The notes beneath the pieces are model-generated. The model searched no databases, was not told where the DNA came from, and worked only from the letters and a program-made list of their open reading frames with translations. Position numbers and translations under genes: made by a program. Below, in pieces: positions 10,841 through 19,909 of a stretch of 64,000 bases of DNA (its first letter is position 1; each line of letters opens with the position of its first letter). The stretch comes from Deinococcus malanensis (GTDB lineage: Bacteria; Deinococcota; Deinococci; Deinococcales; Deinococcaceae), in contig NZ_BMPP01000017.1 of assembly GCF_014647655.1 (NCBI RefSeq), positions 1 through 64,000 on the forward strand, written 5' to 3'.

Positions 10841-11683
10841 TTAAATGTCCCCCACCGGGCCTGTCTGACCCAACTCGGCCAGCAGAGGCCACAGGGCGTC
10901 AGCCAGAGCCAGGATGTCGCGGTTCTCAGGGTGCTCGCTCGGGTCCTGGCCTCCCTGTGAGAGCAATGCGATCACCAGCGGCCGGGGCGTATACAACACG
11001 CCGACATCGTGGTGAACGCCGGTCAGTTCACCGCTTTTGCTGGCGAGACGGTACAGGGGTTCACCATGCAGGTCGCGCGGCACCCGCCTTCCGATTATGT
11101 CCCGCAGTTGCTGGCGTTGAAGGATAGACAGCGCAAGATCCGTGTGCGCGGGTTCTAACAGACTTCCGCCGACCAGCCGTAGCAGGAGATCCACCTGGTC
11201 ATGGGCAGAAGTGTGGTTGCACTCTCCACGACGCTGGGCCTCGTTCTGCTGTTCGCGTGGCAGCTGCAACTTGCCGATCAGTCTGGTAGAACTCCAGCCG
11301 CCACGCTCCAGCCAGGCATTCACTGCCTCTGCCCCCAAGTGTTCGATCACCAGGTTGGTGGCGGTGTTGTCACTGACGATCACCATCAGGGTCAGGACGT
11401 CCAGCCAGGTTGGTTGCAGTCCCGGCCCCAGCTCATGAAGTACACCAGATCCAGGCACATGATCGGATGCGTCTAGAGTCACCCTTTCAGAGAGATCCAG
11501 CCGGCCGGCCTGCGCCTCCTGCAATGCCTGCACCAGCAGAGGCACCTTGATGGTGCTGGCGGATGGAAACGTCCGGGTAGCGTTCAGGGCATAGAGCTCG
11601 GTGCCGTCCAGGGCACAGATGCGCAGCCCGACCTCACCCGCAAATCCGTGCTGGCGGGCACAGTCCAGAAACGCTGTTGTCAC
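10841..11683 (-). CDS. Class-A-beta-lactamase-like serine hydrolase
   Basis: 280-aa protein of the beta-lactamase / D-Ala-D-Ala transpeptidase fold. The family motifs are present: Ser43-T-I-Lys46, Ser103-Asp104-Asn105 and a KSG triad before the last beta strand. The omega-loop glutamate motif (E-x-x-L-N) of true class A enzymes is not visible; a [10 protein letters not shown] stretch stands near it, so penicillin hydrolysis is uncertain. No signal peptide is seen with the GTG start at 11683, which overlaps the previous stop as GTGA. A longer in-frame start at 11854 would cover the upstream gene and looks unlikely. It is cotranscribed with the small Cys protein and response regulator. Confidence 0.85.
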   Translation of the reverse strand: MTTAFLDCARQHGFAGEVGLRICALDGTELYALNATRTFPSASTIKVPLLVQALQEAQAGRLDLSERVTLDASDHVPGSGVLHELGPGLQPTWLDVLTLMVIVSDNTATNLVIEHLGAEAVNAWLERGGWSSTRLIGKLQLPREQQNEAQRRGECNHTSAHDQVDLLLRLVGGSLLEPAHTDLALSILQRQQLRDIIGRRVPRDLHGEPLYRLASKSGELTGVHHDVGVLYTPRPLVIALLSQGGQDPSEHPENRDILALADALWPLLAELGQTGPVGDI

Positions 11684-11931
11684 TCGGGCAGAACCAGACC
11701 CGCCAGGGCTGCAAAGGGATGCGCGGTGCCTGCCGGGCGCAGCGTACAGAAAGGCGGTGCACCCTCGGGCTCGACCCGGTGCATACATGCCGGGCATTCC
11801 GGGAAGGCCTGCTCGGTGTAAGCGAGGTCCGGTTCGGCACTGGTCATGGACCACTCACGCCCACAGCCAGCACGGAACGTCACCGGCTGCGGCGCGCTTC
11901 CCCTGGCTTCAGGACGACCTTTCTTACTCAT
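11680..11931 (-). CDS. Small Cys-containing protein of unknown function
   Basis: 83 aa, unrecognised. The N-terminal 28 residues are basic ([11 protein letters not shown]...), followed by an acidic stretch and a [10 protein letters not shown] motif with another Cys 14 residues on, suggesting a small zinc-binding knuckle. The start at 11931 lies 4 bases after the response-regulator stop; an internal Met at residue 29 is an alternative. The stop overlaps the GTG of the serine hydrolase (GTGA), which is the main reason for calling it a real gene. Function unknown; it could be a partner of the hydrolase. Confidence 0.62.
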   Translation of the reverse strand: MSKKGRPEARGSAPQPVTFRAGCGREWSMTSAEPDLAYTEQAFPECPACMHRVEPEGAPPFCTLRPAGTAHPFAALAGLVLPE

Positions 11932-11935
11932 GGTT

Positions 11936-12580
11936 TTACTCAAGGTTGGCGATGCCCTCCCGAATGGCATACAGCGCCGCCTGTGTGCGGTTATTGAGCT
12001 GCAGCTTGGTGAAGATCTCCGAGAGCCGATTGCGCACAGTCTTCTCACTGATGTCCAGCCGCAGGGCGATGTCCTGGTTGGAAAACCCCTGGGCCAGCAG
12101 CTTGAGGATCATGGTCTCACGCTCGTTGAGGTCTGCGTGCTTCTCGCTGGGCAGTTCCTCGCGCTTGTCACGGAAGTCGTCAAGGACGTTCTGGGCCATG
12201 TCCGCATCGAGCAGGGCTTCGCCGCCAGCAACCCGGGTAATCGCGTCTATCAGGGTGGCTGCGTCGGCGTCCTTGAGGATGTAGCCGCGGGCGCCAGCCT
12301 TGACCGCCTCGAACACATAGCGGTCCTGACGGTACATGGTGATCATGATGACCCGCGCATTCGGGTCGATTTCCAGGATGCTCTGGGTGGCCTTCACACC
12401 GTCGAGCTCGGGCATCTGGATGTCCATCAGGATCACGTCCGGGTGGGTGTCGGCGGCGTAGCGGATCGCCTCACGGCCGTTGGAGGCCTCGCCGATCACA
12501 CGCATGCCCTCGGACTCCAGCAGGCTTCTGAGCCCCTGACGGAACAGGGCATGGTCATCGACAAGCAGCACTCGAATCAT
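11936..12580 (-). CDS. NarL/FixJ-family response regulator
   Basis: 214-aa two-component transcription regulator. The receiver domain (1-120) has the acidic pair Asp8-Asp9, phosphoacceptor Asp53 in [11 protein letters not shown], Thr81 and Lys103. The C-terminal LuxR-type helix-turn-helix ([22 protein letters not shown] and [10 protein letters not shown]) spans about 145-210. A TACACT -10 box ends 6 bases before the ATG, so the transcript is likely leaderless. No histidine kinase is adjacent; the gene heads a unit with the small Cys protein and the beta-lactamase-like hydrolase, which may be its targets or simply cotranscribed. Confidence 0.93.
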   Translation of the reverse strand: MIRVLLVDDHALFRQGLRSLLESEGMRVIGEASNGREAIRYAADTHPDVILMDIQMPELDGVKATQSILEIDPNARVIMITMYRQDRYVFEAVKAGARGYILKDADAATLIDAITRVAGGEALLDADMAQNVLDDFRDKREELPSEKHADLNERETMILKLLAQGFSNQDIALRLDISEKTVRNRLSEIFTKLQLNNRTQAALYAIREGIANLE

Positions 12581-12689
12581 GGACTCAGTGTAGGCCTCCG
12601 CACGCAGGCACAAGGCAACGTTTCTGCCGATTGCACCCCACTCTGGGGGCAGGGGCTTCACGAAGCACTCAACCGGTACACTGGGGCCC

Positions 12690-13175
12690 GTGATGACCTG
12701 GTTTGACGCGCTGCTCGTGACTCTCTGGGCGGTGGTTACGGCCCTCGGCGTGCGGCGCGGCCTGGCGGGCCTGAGCTGGGGCCTGGGCGGCGTCGTGGTG
12801 TGCTTTCTGGCCAACAGCCTGAGCTCCTCGCCAGTGGTCTCGGTGCTGACTGTTGTGGCACTGGGGTTTGGATTGGCCGTGCTGACCCGCCGCATGATCC
12901 GCGCCCCGGTGGAAACGCCCTGGCATCTGGCTGCGGGCGCCCTGGGCGGCTTTGTTCTGGGCGCATTGCTGGTCAGCACCCTGGCGCTGAGTTTTCCGCT
13001 GGATGTCCGGGTCACGCCCAAGGGACGGGTCGCCACCTACCCGTCTGTCAGCCTGCCTCCCAAAATTTATGACGCCGTGGCGCACTCTCTGATCAAGAAC
13101 GAACTGTTGAGGGTCTGGAAGGCCAGCCCGGCGCTGCGCACCCTGCTGATTCCTGATCAGGCCCGGCTGCGTTGA
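12690..13175 (+). CDS. CvpA-like membrane protein
   Basis: 161-aa membrane protein with about four hydrophobic segments and a soluble C-terminal tail. The opening [26 protein letters not shown] resembles the start of CvpA-family proteins (colicin V production), but this is a weak resemblance. A TACACT -10 box ends 7 bases before the GTG at 12690; an ATG follows directly at 12693 and may be the real start. Its 3' end overlaps the convergent DMT transporter by 19 bases. Function unproven. Confidence 0.7.
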   Translation: MMTWFDALLVTLWAVVTALGVRRGLAGLSWGLGGVVVCFLANSLSSSPVVSVLTVVALGFGLAVLTRRMIRAPVETPWHLAAGALGGFVLGALLVSTLALSFPLDVRVTPKGRVATYPSVSLPPKIYDAVAHSLIKNELLRVWKASPALRTLLIPDQARLR

Positions 13176-14134
13176 TCGGCTGCGGTGGGAGTTGCCTCTG
13201 AAGGCGGCTCAGCCGACAGGCCGTGGGGAACAGGCAACTCAGGCTGCGGCTCCGGCTGCGTGCGCTGGCTGAGGACGGTAGCCACCACCACCAGAAACCC
13301 GCCTACCGCGCCCCGCAAGCCGACCCTCTCCTGAATCAGCAGAAAGCTGAAGAAGCTGGCGGTAACAGGTTCCAGGGCGTAGATCAGACTGGCTTCGGCG
13401 GCACTTACCGTACGCTGGCCGATGGTCTGCAGCAGGGTGGTGACGGCGGTCGCCAGGACGCCCAGGTAGAGCAGGGGCCCCCAGGCGGCCTCGGGGGGCC
13501 ACAGTTGCGCCGGCGCACTCAGGGCTGCCCAGATCCAGGCCATCACCGTGACCGAGAGCACCTGCGCGAACGTGAACGCCAGGGGTTGGTGGCGGGTGGC
13601 TGTGCCTTCCAGGGCCACGATAAATCCCGCGTAAGTCACAGCGCAGGCCAGGGCCCAGGCGTCACCAGCCACCAGGGCACCGCCCTCCCAGGACAGCAGC
13701 CCTAAGCCCAGCACCGCCAGGGGCAGGGCGACCCACAGCGCCAGGGGCATGCGCCGGCGCTGCGCGAAGGTGAGCCATACCGGGACCAGCACCACGCTCA
13801 GCGCCGTAAAGAAAGCGGCGCGGTTGGCACTGGTGGTCTGCAGGGCGATGGTCTGGGTTCCGTAGCCAGCGATCAGCCAGGCACCCAGGATCAGACCGTC
13901 GCGGGTAAGGCTCTCCTTCCAGGCTGAAGGACCAGCACGGGCCGCCCGTGGCGCGGCCCTGCGCGGCATCAGCGCCAGAACGGGAAGCAGCGCTACCGTG
14001 GCCAGCGTGAAGCGCCAAGCGATCAGCACGCTGGGTGGCAACAGCTCACCCAGCTCCTTGACCACGGCGAAGGTGCTTCCCCACAGCGCTGTAACCAGGA
14101 CCAGAAGCAGGATGCCGCGCGCATGGGGAGTCAT
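13157..14134 (-). CDS. EamA/DMT-family transporter
   Basis: 325-aa inner-membrane protein with about ten hydrophobic helices in two EamA repeats. The first opens with [20 protein letters not shown], typical of drug/metabolite exporters (RhaT/YdcZ-like group), and the second ends with the [16 protein letters not shown] segment. The start at 14134 was chosen because TACAAT lies 8 bases upstream; the in-frame ATG at 14164 lies upstream of this box. The C-terminal tail is Pro/Glu-rich and overlaps the convergent gene. Substrate unknown. Confidence 0.88.
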   Translation of the reverse strand: MTPHARGILLLVLVTALWGSTFAVVKELGELLPPSVLIAWRFTLATVALLPVLALMPRRAAPRAARAGPSAWKESLTRDGLILGAWLIAGYGTQTIALQTTSANRAAFFTALSVVLVPVWLTFAQRRRMPLALWVALPLAVLGLGLLSWEGGALVAGDAWALACAVTYAGFIVALEGTATRHQPLAFTFAQVLSVTVMAWIWAALSAPAQLWPPEAAWGPLLYLGVLATAVTTLLQTIGQRTVSAAEASLIYALEPVTASFFSFLLIQERVGLRGAVGGFLVVVATVLSQRTQPEPQPELPVPHGLSAEPPSEATPTAADQRSRA

Positions 14135-14349
14135 CGCGGGCAATTGTAGATCAGGGCGGTACACAGCGCGCCGGACAGCTTCTGAAGAATGCCAGGCATA
14201 CTACAGGCTGACGGGCTGCATTCCGGCTGACGAATGTTCCAGACCTGCGCGAACAGCAGCTATATAGCAGCAGGCCGCTCAATGACCACCTGATCAAGGG
14301 GCTGCCCGGGAATGCCAGCCGCAGGCCACTGAAGACTTACGCTACGCCT

Positions 14350-15153
14350 ATGCTTCCGGAAGACCAGGCCCGGCACAACGCGGCACGATTTGACCGGCTG
14401 GCCACGACCTATGACCAGCTGGGATTTCTGGCCCTGGCCGCCCGTGAACTGGCCAGGCAACTGCGCGTCGAGCCGGGGCAGGCTGTGCTGGACGTGGCCA
14501 GTGGAACTGGAACGGTGGCCCTTGAACTGGCCAGCCGGGTGGGCACCTCCGGACGTGTGGTGGGCACCGATCTCGCGCCGCGGATGGTGGCCCAGGCACG
14601 CAGCAAGGCACAGGGGATTCCTCAGCTGAGTTTCGAGCTGGCCGACGCCTCTGCCCTCCCCTTTCCGGACGCCACCTTTGACCGGGTAATCTGCGCCTCA
14701 GGCCTCTTTTTTATGCCCGACATGGTGCAGGCGCTGCGTGAATGGCGGCGCGTCGTGCGGCCTGGTGGGCTGGTGGCGTTCTCGTCGTTCGGTCCCGGCC
14801 TGCTGGGCGAGCTGCCTGCCCTCTGGCGTGAGGAGCTAACCGCGTCGGGCCTGAAACCGGCGCCACCGCCGCTGGGTCGCCTGCCCAGCGTGGAGGCCGC
14901 ACGGGAACTGTTGCAGCAGGTCTCGTTCCAGGATGCCCAGGTCAGTCTTGAGCCTCTGTCCTATACCCTGTCTTCACCTGAAGCCCGCTGGGCTGACATC
15001 ACCGCGGGGCTGGAAGGCGATCCGGTAAGTGCTCTGTCGGCTGAGGCACTGGCACGGCTGCGTCGCGCACATCTAAGCCGGCTGCGTGAGGCCGTGCCTT
15101 CATGGCCGCTGACTGTGCCGGTGCCAGTGATTGTGGCGATCGCAGTGCGGTGA
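14350..15153 (+). CDS. Class I SAM-dependent methyltransferase
   Basis: 267 aa, Methyltransf_11/UbiE-like. Motif I is VLDVASGTG (residues 47-55), followed by the acidic GTDLAPRMVAQA turn, the LADASALPFPD motif II and the LREWRRVVRPGG post-motif. The C-terminal part is a family-variable lid. A TACGCT -10 box ends 6 bases before the ATG, suggesting a leaderless mRNA. The substrate cannot be told; menaquinone or small-molecule methylation are both possible. Confidence 0.88.
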   Translation: MLPEDQARHNAARFDRLATTYDQLGFLALAARELARQLRVEPGQAVLDVASGTGTVALELASRVGTSGRVVGTDLAPRMVAQARSKAQGIPQLSFELADASALPFPDATFDRVICASGLFFMPDMVQALREWRRVVRPGGLVAFSSFGPGLLGELPALWREELTASGLKPAPPPLGRLPSVEAARELLQQVSFQDAQVSLEPLSYTLSSPEARWADITAGLEGDPVSALSAEALARLRRAHLSRLREAVPSWPLTVPVPVIVAIAVR

Positions 15154-15254
15154 AGTACAAATATCAGTCCTGGAAGTTCAGTCCAGCAGTTTGGGCCAGC
15201 CTCCAGAACTTTCGGGGGATGCAACTTCATGGCCTTTTGAGACGTAATGGAAAC

Positions 15255-16043
15255 ATGACGAACCCGGATGACAAGACCAGCGCTGGTCAGGCACCTGACC
15301 TGACGCCGCAAGGCAACGCACCGTCATGGGTAGATGACGTCCTGAACGCCTCACGCGCGGCACCTGCCCCGCAGGCTCCTCCGGCACAGTCCCCAGTGGC
15401 GCAGCCTGCTCCCTGGCCACAGGAGTCACCAGAACTCACTGGCGCCGACAATCTGCGCCTGCCAGAGGCTGCTCCCCAGCGTGCGCCGCTGACCCCGCCC
15501 CCCTCTGCAGCATCCCGCACCGCCGTGCAGGAGCCATTCGACTCGGACGACTGGATTGCCCGCGCCACAGGTGGAAGCGCCAAATCACCATTGATTCCAC
15601 AGGGTGCCCCTGCTGAGCCGCCAGCCCAGGCCAGGGTGGACCCCTGGGGCGACGCAATCCGGCAGGCCCAGGCCTATGTCCAGCAGCAACCGATGACCCC
15701 ATATAACCAGGGTGCCGGACAGACCTCTGGCGACGTGGCTCAGCGCAAACTCATTGCCGGCCTGCTGGGCATCTTTCTCGGCTGGCTGGGCGCCCACAAG
15801 TTCTACCTCGGCATGACCGGTGCCGGGCTGACCATGCTGGGCGTACAGGTAGGCGTATGGATCGTGGCGATCATCCTGGGCCTGCTGATGCTTATTGTCG
15901 GTCTGGCACTGACACTCCCCCTGGCCGCCCTGGTCAGTTCTGCAGTGGGAGTCCTGGGTCTGATCGAGGGCATCCTGTACCTCACCAAATCCGACGCAGA
16001 TTTTGAACGGGACTATCTGATTGGCAAGAAGCCCTGGCTGTAA
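15255..16043 (+). CDS. TM2-domain membrane protein with Pro/Ala-rich N-terminus
   Basis: 262 aa. Residues 1-155 are low-complexity, rich in Pro, Ala, Gln and Ser with several short W-containing motifs (SWVDDVL, DDWIARATG, VDPWGDAI). Residues about 160-245 are a TM2 domain: two or three helices with the GWLGAHKFYLG turn. TM2 proteins are membrane proteins of unknown function. The start at 15255 is the first Met before the low-complexity region, but the upstream signal is weak (GGAAAC only), so the start is uncertain. Confidence 0.85.
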   Translation: MTNPDDKTSAGQAPDLTPQGNAPSWVDDVLNASRAAPAPQAPPAQSPVAQPAPWPQESPELTGADNLRLPEAAPQRAPLTPPPSAASRTAVQEPFDSDDWIARATGGSAKSPLIPQGAPAEPPAQARVDPWGDAIRQAQAYVQQQPMTPYNQGAGQTSGDVAQRKLIAGLLGIFLGWLGAHKFYLGMTGAGLTMLGVQVGVWIVAIILGLLMLIVGLALTLPLAALVSSAVGVLGLIEGILYLTKSDADFERDYLIGKKPWL

Positions 16044-16067
16044 CGCGGCTGGCAACTGAACGCACCG

Positions 16068-16099
16068 AGGCCGCTTCCTGCGCCATAAGGAAGCGGCCT
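16068..16099. terminator. Hairpin between convergent genes
   Basis: A perfect 12-bp stem (16068-16079 with 16088-16099) and an 8-base loop, between the TM2 gene and the convergent PLP-enzyme gene. No clear U-run on either strand, so it may act as a weak bidirectional terminator or RNA stabiliser. Confidence 0.6.
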
Positions 16100-16112
16100 T
16101 GCGCTGCCCTGG

Positions 16113-17351
16113 TCAGCCCAGGGCCTGCTCGATATCGGCCTGGAGGTCCGCCACCGCTTCCAGGCCCACGCTCATGCGGATGGTGCGCGATGTCACGCCA
16201 GCCGCGAGCCGGGTTGGCTCAGGCAGACGGCCATGGGTGGTGGTCCAGGGGTGCACGACCAGGGTGCGGCTGTCGCCCAGGTTGGGAACGATGCGCAGAA
16301 TCTGCAGGCGGCCCAGAAACGCAGCTGGGTTATCCACCTCGAAGGTCAGCACCGCGCCTGCACCTCCACGCAGGTACTGCTGTGCCTGGGCGTGCCAGGG
16401 GCTGCTGGAGAGGCCGGGATAGCCCACCTTACCCACCCTGGGATGGGTCTCCAGCCACCCTGCCAGAGAGAGCGCCGTCTCGGACTGGCGGGTCAGACGC
16501 AGCGACAGCGTTTCCAGGCCCTGGGCCAGCAGGAAGGCGCTGTGAGGGGCCAGCGTCATGCCCAGCTGATGGGCGCCGAACCAGCGCTGGCGCCAGGCCA
16601 GAGCCTGCTCGCCGCGTAGGTTCAGGATGCTCTGCTCGGCGCCCTCGGTGTAGATGGGGTTGCGGCTGAGGTCATGTGCGGTGCCTACGGTGACACTGCC
16701 ACCCATGACGCTGCCGTGCCCTCCAGCCCACTTGGTCAGGCTGTGGGTCACGATGTCCGCGCCGTGCTCCAAGGGCCGGCACAGGAAGCCGACTCCAGCC
16801 CAGGTGCTGTCGATGGCCAGCAGCGCGCCTCCAGCATGAGCGACGTCGGCCAGCCCACGCAGGTCCGGGACGTCTCCGGCGGGGTTGCCGATAATCTCGG
16901 CCCACACCAGCCGGGTATTGTCCTGCATGGCGCCCCGCACCGCTTCGGGCGTGTTGGGCACCAGGGTGGCGCCGATGCCCATCAGAGGCAGGATGTTGTT
17001 CAGGAGCCCGGCGGTTCCCCCGAACAGACTGCTGGAGGACACCACATGATCGCCAGCCCGGCACACACTCAGCATGGCGGTCAGCGTCGCGGCCTGACCA
17101 CTGGCCAGCGCCACCGTGGCCGCGCCGCCTTCCAGAGTGCTCAGCCGTTCTTCCAGGGCGCGCACGGTGGGGTTCTGTAACCGGGCATAGCTGAGACCGG
17201 TGTTCTGCTGGAATTCACTCTGGGCCTGTTCCAGCGTCTCGAACTGAAAGCCGGCAGCGGCGTGAATGGGAATACCCACCGTCTGGCCCAGCCCGCGCGG
17301 AATGCCGGTCTGAACGGCCTGAGTCTCGTAGTGTGGTGGGTCAGAAGTCAT
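16113..17351 (-). CDS. Cys/Met-metabolism PLP enzyme, O-acetylhomoserine sulfhydrylase-like
   Basis: 412-aa member of the Cys_Met_Meta_PP family, most like MetY O-acetylhomoserine aminocarboxypropyltransferases by its length and opening (YETQAVQTGIP..., then HAAAGFQFETLEQA). The PLP lysine is Lys207 in HSLTKWAGGHGS. GLSYARLQNPTVRALEERL matches the conserved substrate-phosphate segment. A TACCAT box (17358-17363) stands 7 bases before the ATG at 17351, the start chosen here; ATG at 17360 is the alternative. No SAM-responsive riboswitch was recognised upstream. Cystathionine gamma-synthase activity is an alternative. Confidence 0.88.
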   Translation of the reverse strand: MTSDPPHYETQAVQTGIPRGLGQTVGIPIHAAAGFQFETLEQAQSEFQQNTGLSYARLQNPTVRALEERLSTLEGGAATVALASGQAATLTAMLSVCRAGDHVVSSSSLFGGTAGLLNNILPLMGIGATLVPNTPEAVRGAMQDNTRLVWAEIIGNPAGDVPDLRGLADVAHAGGALLAIDSTWAGVGFLCRPLEHGADIVTHSLTKWAGGHGSVMGGSVTVGTAHDLSRNPIYTEGAEQSILNLRGEQALAWRQRWFGAHQLGMTLAPHSAFLLAQGLETLSLRLTRQSETALSLAGWLETHPRVGKVGYPGLSSSPWHAQAQQYLRGGAGAVLTFEVDNPAAFLGRLQILRIVPNLGDSRTLVVHPWTTTHGRLPEPTRLAAGVTSRTIRMSVGLEAVADLQADIEQALG

Positions 17352-17357
17352 GCTCTG

Positions 17358-17363
17358 CATGGT
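17358..17363 (-). promoter_or_regulatory. Leaderless -10 box of the PLP-enzyme gene
   Basis: TACCAT, 7 bases before the ATG at 17351. The box includes the alternative ATG at 17360, which decides the start. Confidence 0.5.
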
Positions 17364-17443
17364 AGGCGCCAGAGAGGGATCTGAAAGGGGCCCTGTCCGG
17401 ACTGATGGAACCTGCGGGTGGCTCTTCCCCTGGTCAACTTCGC

Positions 17444-17472
17444 ATGACAGCACTATGAGGACGCAATAAATT
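17444..17472 (+). promoter_or_regulatory. Promoter of the lipoprotein gene
   Basis: -35 ATGACA (17444-17449), a 17-base spacer, -10 TAAATT (17467-17472), then 6 bases to the ATG. A complete sigma70-like promoter giving a leaderless mRNA. Confidence 0.72.
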
Positions 17473-17478
17473 AAATGA

Positions 17479-18672
17479 ATGATACTCAAGCGTCTTCCCG
17501 CCCTGACAGCCCTGACAGCCACCGCTCTGCTGATGGCCTCCTGCGACCCGCAACGCAATGGCACGCAGCCCCCGACTGCCGCTGACCCAGCCGCCACGGC
17601 TCCCGCCACCCCGGTTGCAGGTCAGTCCACCGAGGCTGCCGCGCTCCCTGCAGCAGCCACCGCTGCCGCCACCGTGCTGCAGACCATGCTGGATCCGCGG
17701 AGCACCGACTTTGACCCTGACCTGCGTGCGCTTCTGGCTCTGTTTCCCAGCTCCGGCATGCAGAGCCTGGGTCAGTCCGCGCAGACGGTCACCCGGCCAC
17801 TGCTGGGCGCTTTTGGTCTGGCCACCCCCGGGAAGCTGCAGACGCAGACCACCACGCCAGTCATGAACAGCCCCCTGCCTATCGGCACCATGACGTTCTC
17901 GACCACCGGACAGGTGACCATCAGCCCGGAACCCAGCACCGGATGGGTAGTCGACAACCAGAAGACCGGCGTGAAGCTCAGCGTGAACTGGAAGGTCGAG
18001 GGCGCCGCGACCGTCTGGCTGGAACAGAAAGAGGACTACCGCACCTACCGCACAGAACTGCCCACCCGCGCTACCGCCACCATGAACCACGGCGACAAGG
18101 TGGTTGCTCAGGTGGCCCATGCCATGACGCCTGGCGCCTGCCTGAGCTATGGCGGCCCGGATGCCCTGGCCCTGACCGGCTGGGCCGGCCGCGAGAACAC
18201 CCCACCCGCCAGGGCCAGCCTGAACTACACCTGGACCGAAAGTGGTGTGCACCTGAAGGGTGATGTGTCCTACCACACCCGGTCACAGGTGGCCACTGCA
18301 GCGTTCGATGTCAATGTCGCCGGGACCACCAGCGAGCGCTGCGCGCCCCAGACCCACAGCTTCACACCCACCCGTGCGGACGTCAGCGCCCAGGTGAATG
18401 TGCCTGGGCACAACGCCCAGGCCACGCTGTACCTGCGCGACCTGAAGAACGTGGTGATCAGTGACAGCGCGCTGAGGGCCGAGCAGCCGTTCAAGACGGT
18501 CAGCGGCCGGCTTAACGCCAGCCTCAGCCACCAGGGCAAGGTGGCCCTGAGTGCCTTTGGTGAACTGGCCAGCAACAACGTCAACCCGCTGCCCGGCGAT
18601 CAGGTGAAGGTGGAGTACATCAAGGGCGGCGCCCTGGTGACCACCACGCTCGAAGCCCTGATTGCTCCCTGA
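17479..18672 (+). CDS. Secreted lipoprotein of unknown function
   Basis: 397 aa. It begins with a lipoprotein signal peptide with lipobox LMASC (Cys22), then an Ala/Pro/Thr-rich linker to about residue 65. The rest is predicted mostly beta, with alternating Thr/Val/Ser strands; two Cys (ACLSYGG and ERCAPQ) could form a disulfide. No enzyme motif was recognised. It is divergent from the PLP-enzyme gene and ends in its own terminator. Probably a cell-envelope protein. Confidence 0.82.
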   Translation: MILKRLPALTALTATALLMASCDPQRNGTQPPTAADPAATAPATPVAGQSTEAAALPAAATAAATVLQTMLDPRSTDFDPDLRALLALFPSSGMQSLGQSAQTVTRPLLGAFGLATPGKLQTQTTTPVMNSPLPIGTMTFSTTGQVTISPEPSTGWVVDNQKTGVKLSVNWKVEGAATVWLEQKEDYRTYRTELPTRATATMNHGDKVVAQVAHAMTPGACLSYGGPDALALTGWAGRENTPPARASLNYTWTESGVHLKGDVSYHTRSQVATAAFDVNVAGTTSERCAPQTHSFTPTRADVSAQVNVPGHNAQATLYLRDLKNVVISDSALRAEQPFKTVSGRLNASLSHQGKVALSAFGELASNNVNPLPGDQVKVEYIKGGALVTTTLEALIAP

Positions 18673-18690
18673 AGTCAGTCGATACCTGCA

Positions 18691-18725
18691 GGGCCACACT
18701 GTTCAGGCGGTGTGGCTCTATTTTT
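18691..18725 (+). terminator. Intrinsic terminator after the lipoprotein gene
   Basis: A 9-bp stem with one G-U pair (18691-18699 with 18710-18718), a 10-base loop and TATTTTT. Its end overlaps the stop of the convergent glycosyltransferase gene. Confidence 0.85.
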
Positions 18726-19821
18726 ATGGTCGGCCGGACAGTTGGCGCAGCAGACCGGCCAGACCGGCCGCGTTCTGCTCCAGCGTGTGCCCGCCAAGCA
18801 CACGCTCGCGGGCGGCCTTACCCATGCGCCCCAGATGCTCTGGATGCGCTGCAAGGCTGCGCAGGGCAGTGGCGTATCCAGACACGCCACTGCCCACCAG
18901 CAGCCCCTCCTGTCCAAAGGTGACCAGTTCACGCTGCGCCGGAATGTCGTTGGTGACCACCGGCGTCCCGCTGCTCAGCGCCTCCAGGGTTGCCAGCGAC
19001 TGATTCTCCGCGATGGTCGGTTGCAGAACCACGTCCGCAGCGCGGTACAGCTCAGGCATGTCATCCCGCTTGCCGAAGAAGCGCACGTTGGGAGTCGCCA
19101 CGCGCCGCAAAACGCCTTCTAGATACCCGGTGCCGACCAGCACGAAGTCCAGATGCGGAACAGCGCGGGCCACGGCCATGACAGCCGGGTGGTTCTTCTC
19201 GATGCTCATACGGGCAGGGACCAGGACCGTGAAGCGTCGAAAGTCGTACGCCTTGCGCAGGGTCCGCCGCTCTGCATCTGACGCCGGACAGAATTTATTG
19301 ACGTCCACACCATTGGGAACGGCATGAACCTGCGACATACGGTGGTGACGCCTGAGGTAGGCGGCCGCCCAGTGTGACACCGTCACGACATGCTGCGCGC
19401 CGCGAATGTCCCGGGCCTGCAGAACTTCGTAGAAGGCCCGGTACACCGCCTGTGGCAGGCCTGGAATGTGCAGCATCAACTGGTCGTGAACCAGGGACAC
19501 GAACGGCCCCTGCAGCGCCGCGTAGTACTTGCGGTAGCCCAGTGCGTTCCAGCTGCTCAGGACCGTCAGGTCAAAGTCTCCTGTGCGCTCGGCCGACACC
19601 ACCTGCTTCAGGTCCCGGTAGGCATGCACGGGAATGCTGCGCTCCGACAGCTGAGCACGGAAATCGGCGGTACCGGCCGCCGCTGGCATGGCGACCTCGG
19701 ACTGCACGCCAAATGGGCGCATGGACGGAATGATCTCACGCATGTAGACCTCGCTGCCGCCTACCGCCGGGGCATCAGTCACGAACAGCACGCGGATGGG
19801 GACGGGGACAGGCCGGGTCAT
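18724..19821 (-). CDS. GT4-family glycosyltransferase
   Basis: 365-aa retaining glycosyltransferase with two Rossmann-like halves. The acceptor half opens with IRVLFVTDAPAVGGSEVY, the GGSE loop typical of GT4. The donor half has PNGVDVNKF, VLVPARMSIEKNHP, the E-x7-E motif in AENQSLATLEALSSGTPVV, and GKAARERVL. Start at 19821: a TAACGT -10 box lies 7 bases upstream, whereas the in-frame GTG at 19830 overlaps that box. Sugar donor and acceptor unknown; likely envelope or exopolysaccharide related. Confidence 0.88.
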   Translation of the reverse strand: MTRPVPVPIRVLFVTDAPAVGGSEVYMREIIPSMRPFGVQSEVAMPAAAGTADFRAQLSERSIPVHAYRDLKQVVSAERTGDFDLTVLSSWNALGYRKYYAALQGPFVSLVHDQLMLHIPGLPQAVYRAFYEVLQARDIRGAQHVVTVSHWAAAYLRRHHRMSQVHAVPNGVDVNKFCPASDAERRTLRKAYDFRRFTVLVPARMSIEKNHPAVMAVARAVPHLDFVLVGTGYLEGVLRRVATPNVRFFGKRDDMPELYRAADVVLQPTIAENQSLATLEALSSGTPVVTNDIPAQRELVTFGQEGLLVGSGVSGYATALRSLAAHPEHLGRMGKAARERVLGGHTLEQNAAGLAGLLRQLSGRP

Positions 19822-19909
19822 CCGGCCCACGTTAGCGTGCCCCGCGGCCAGTCAGGTACCGCACCATTTGGGGAATGACGCCGTCCAGACCCGGGCTAGA
19901 GTGGGCGGG

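Noticed and set aside
17364..17478. Possible SAM riboswitch before the MetY-like gene
   Set aside because: No SAM-I conserved core; the promoter box lies so close to the start that no leader RNA exists.
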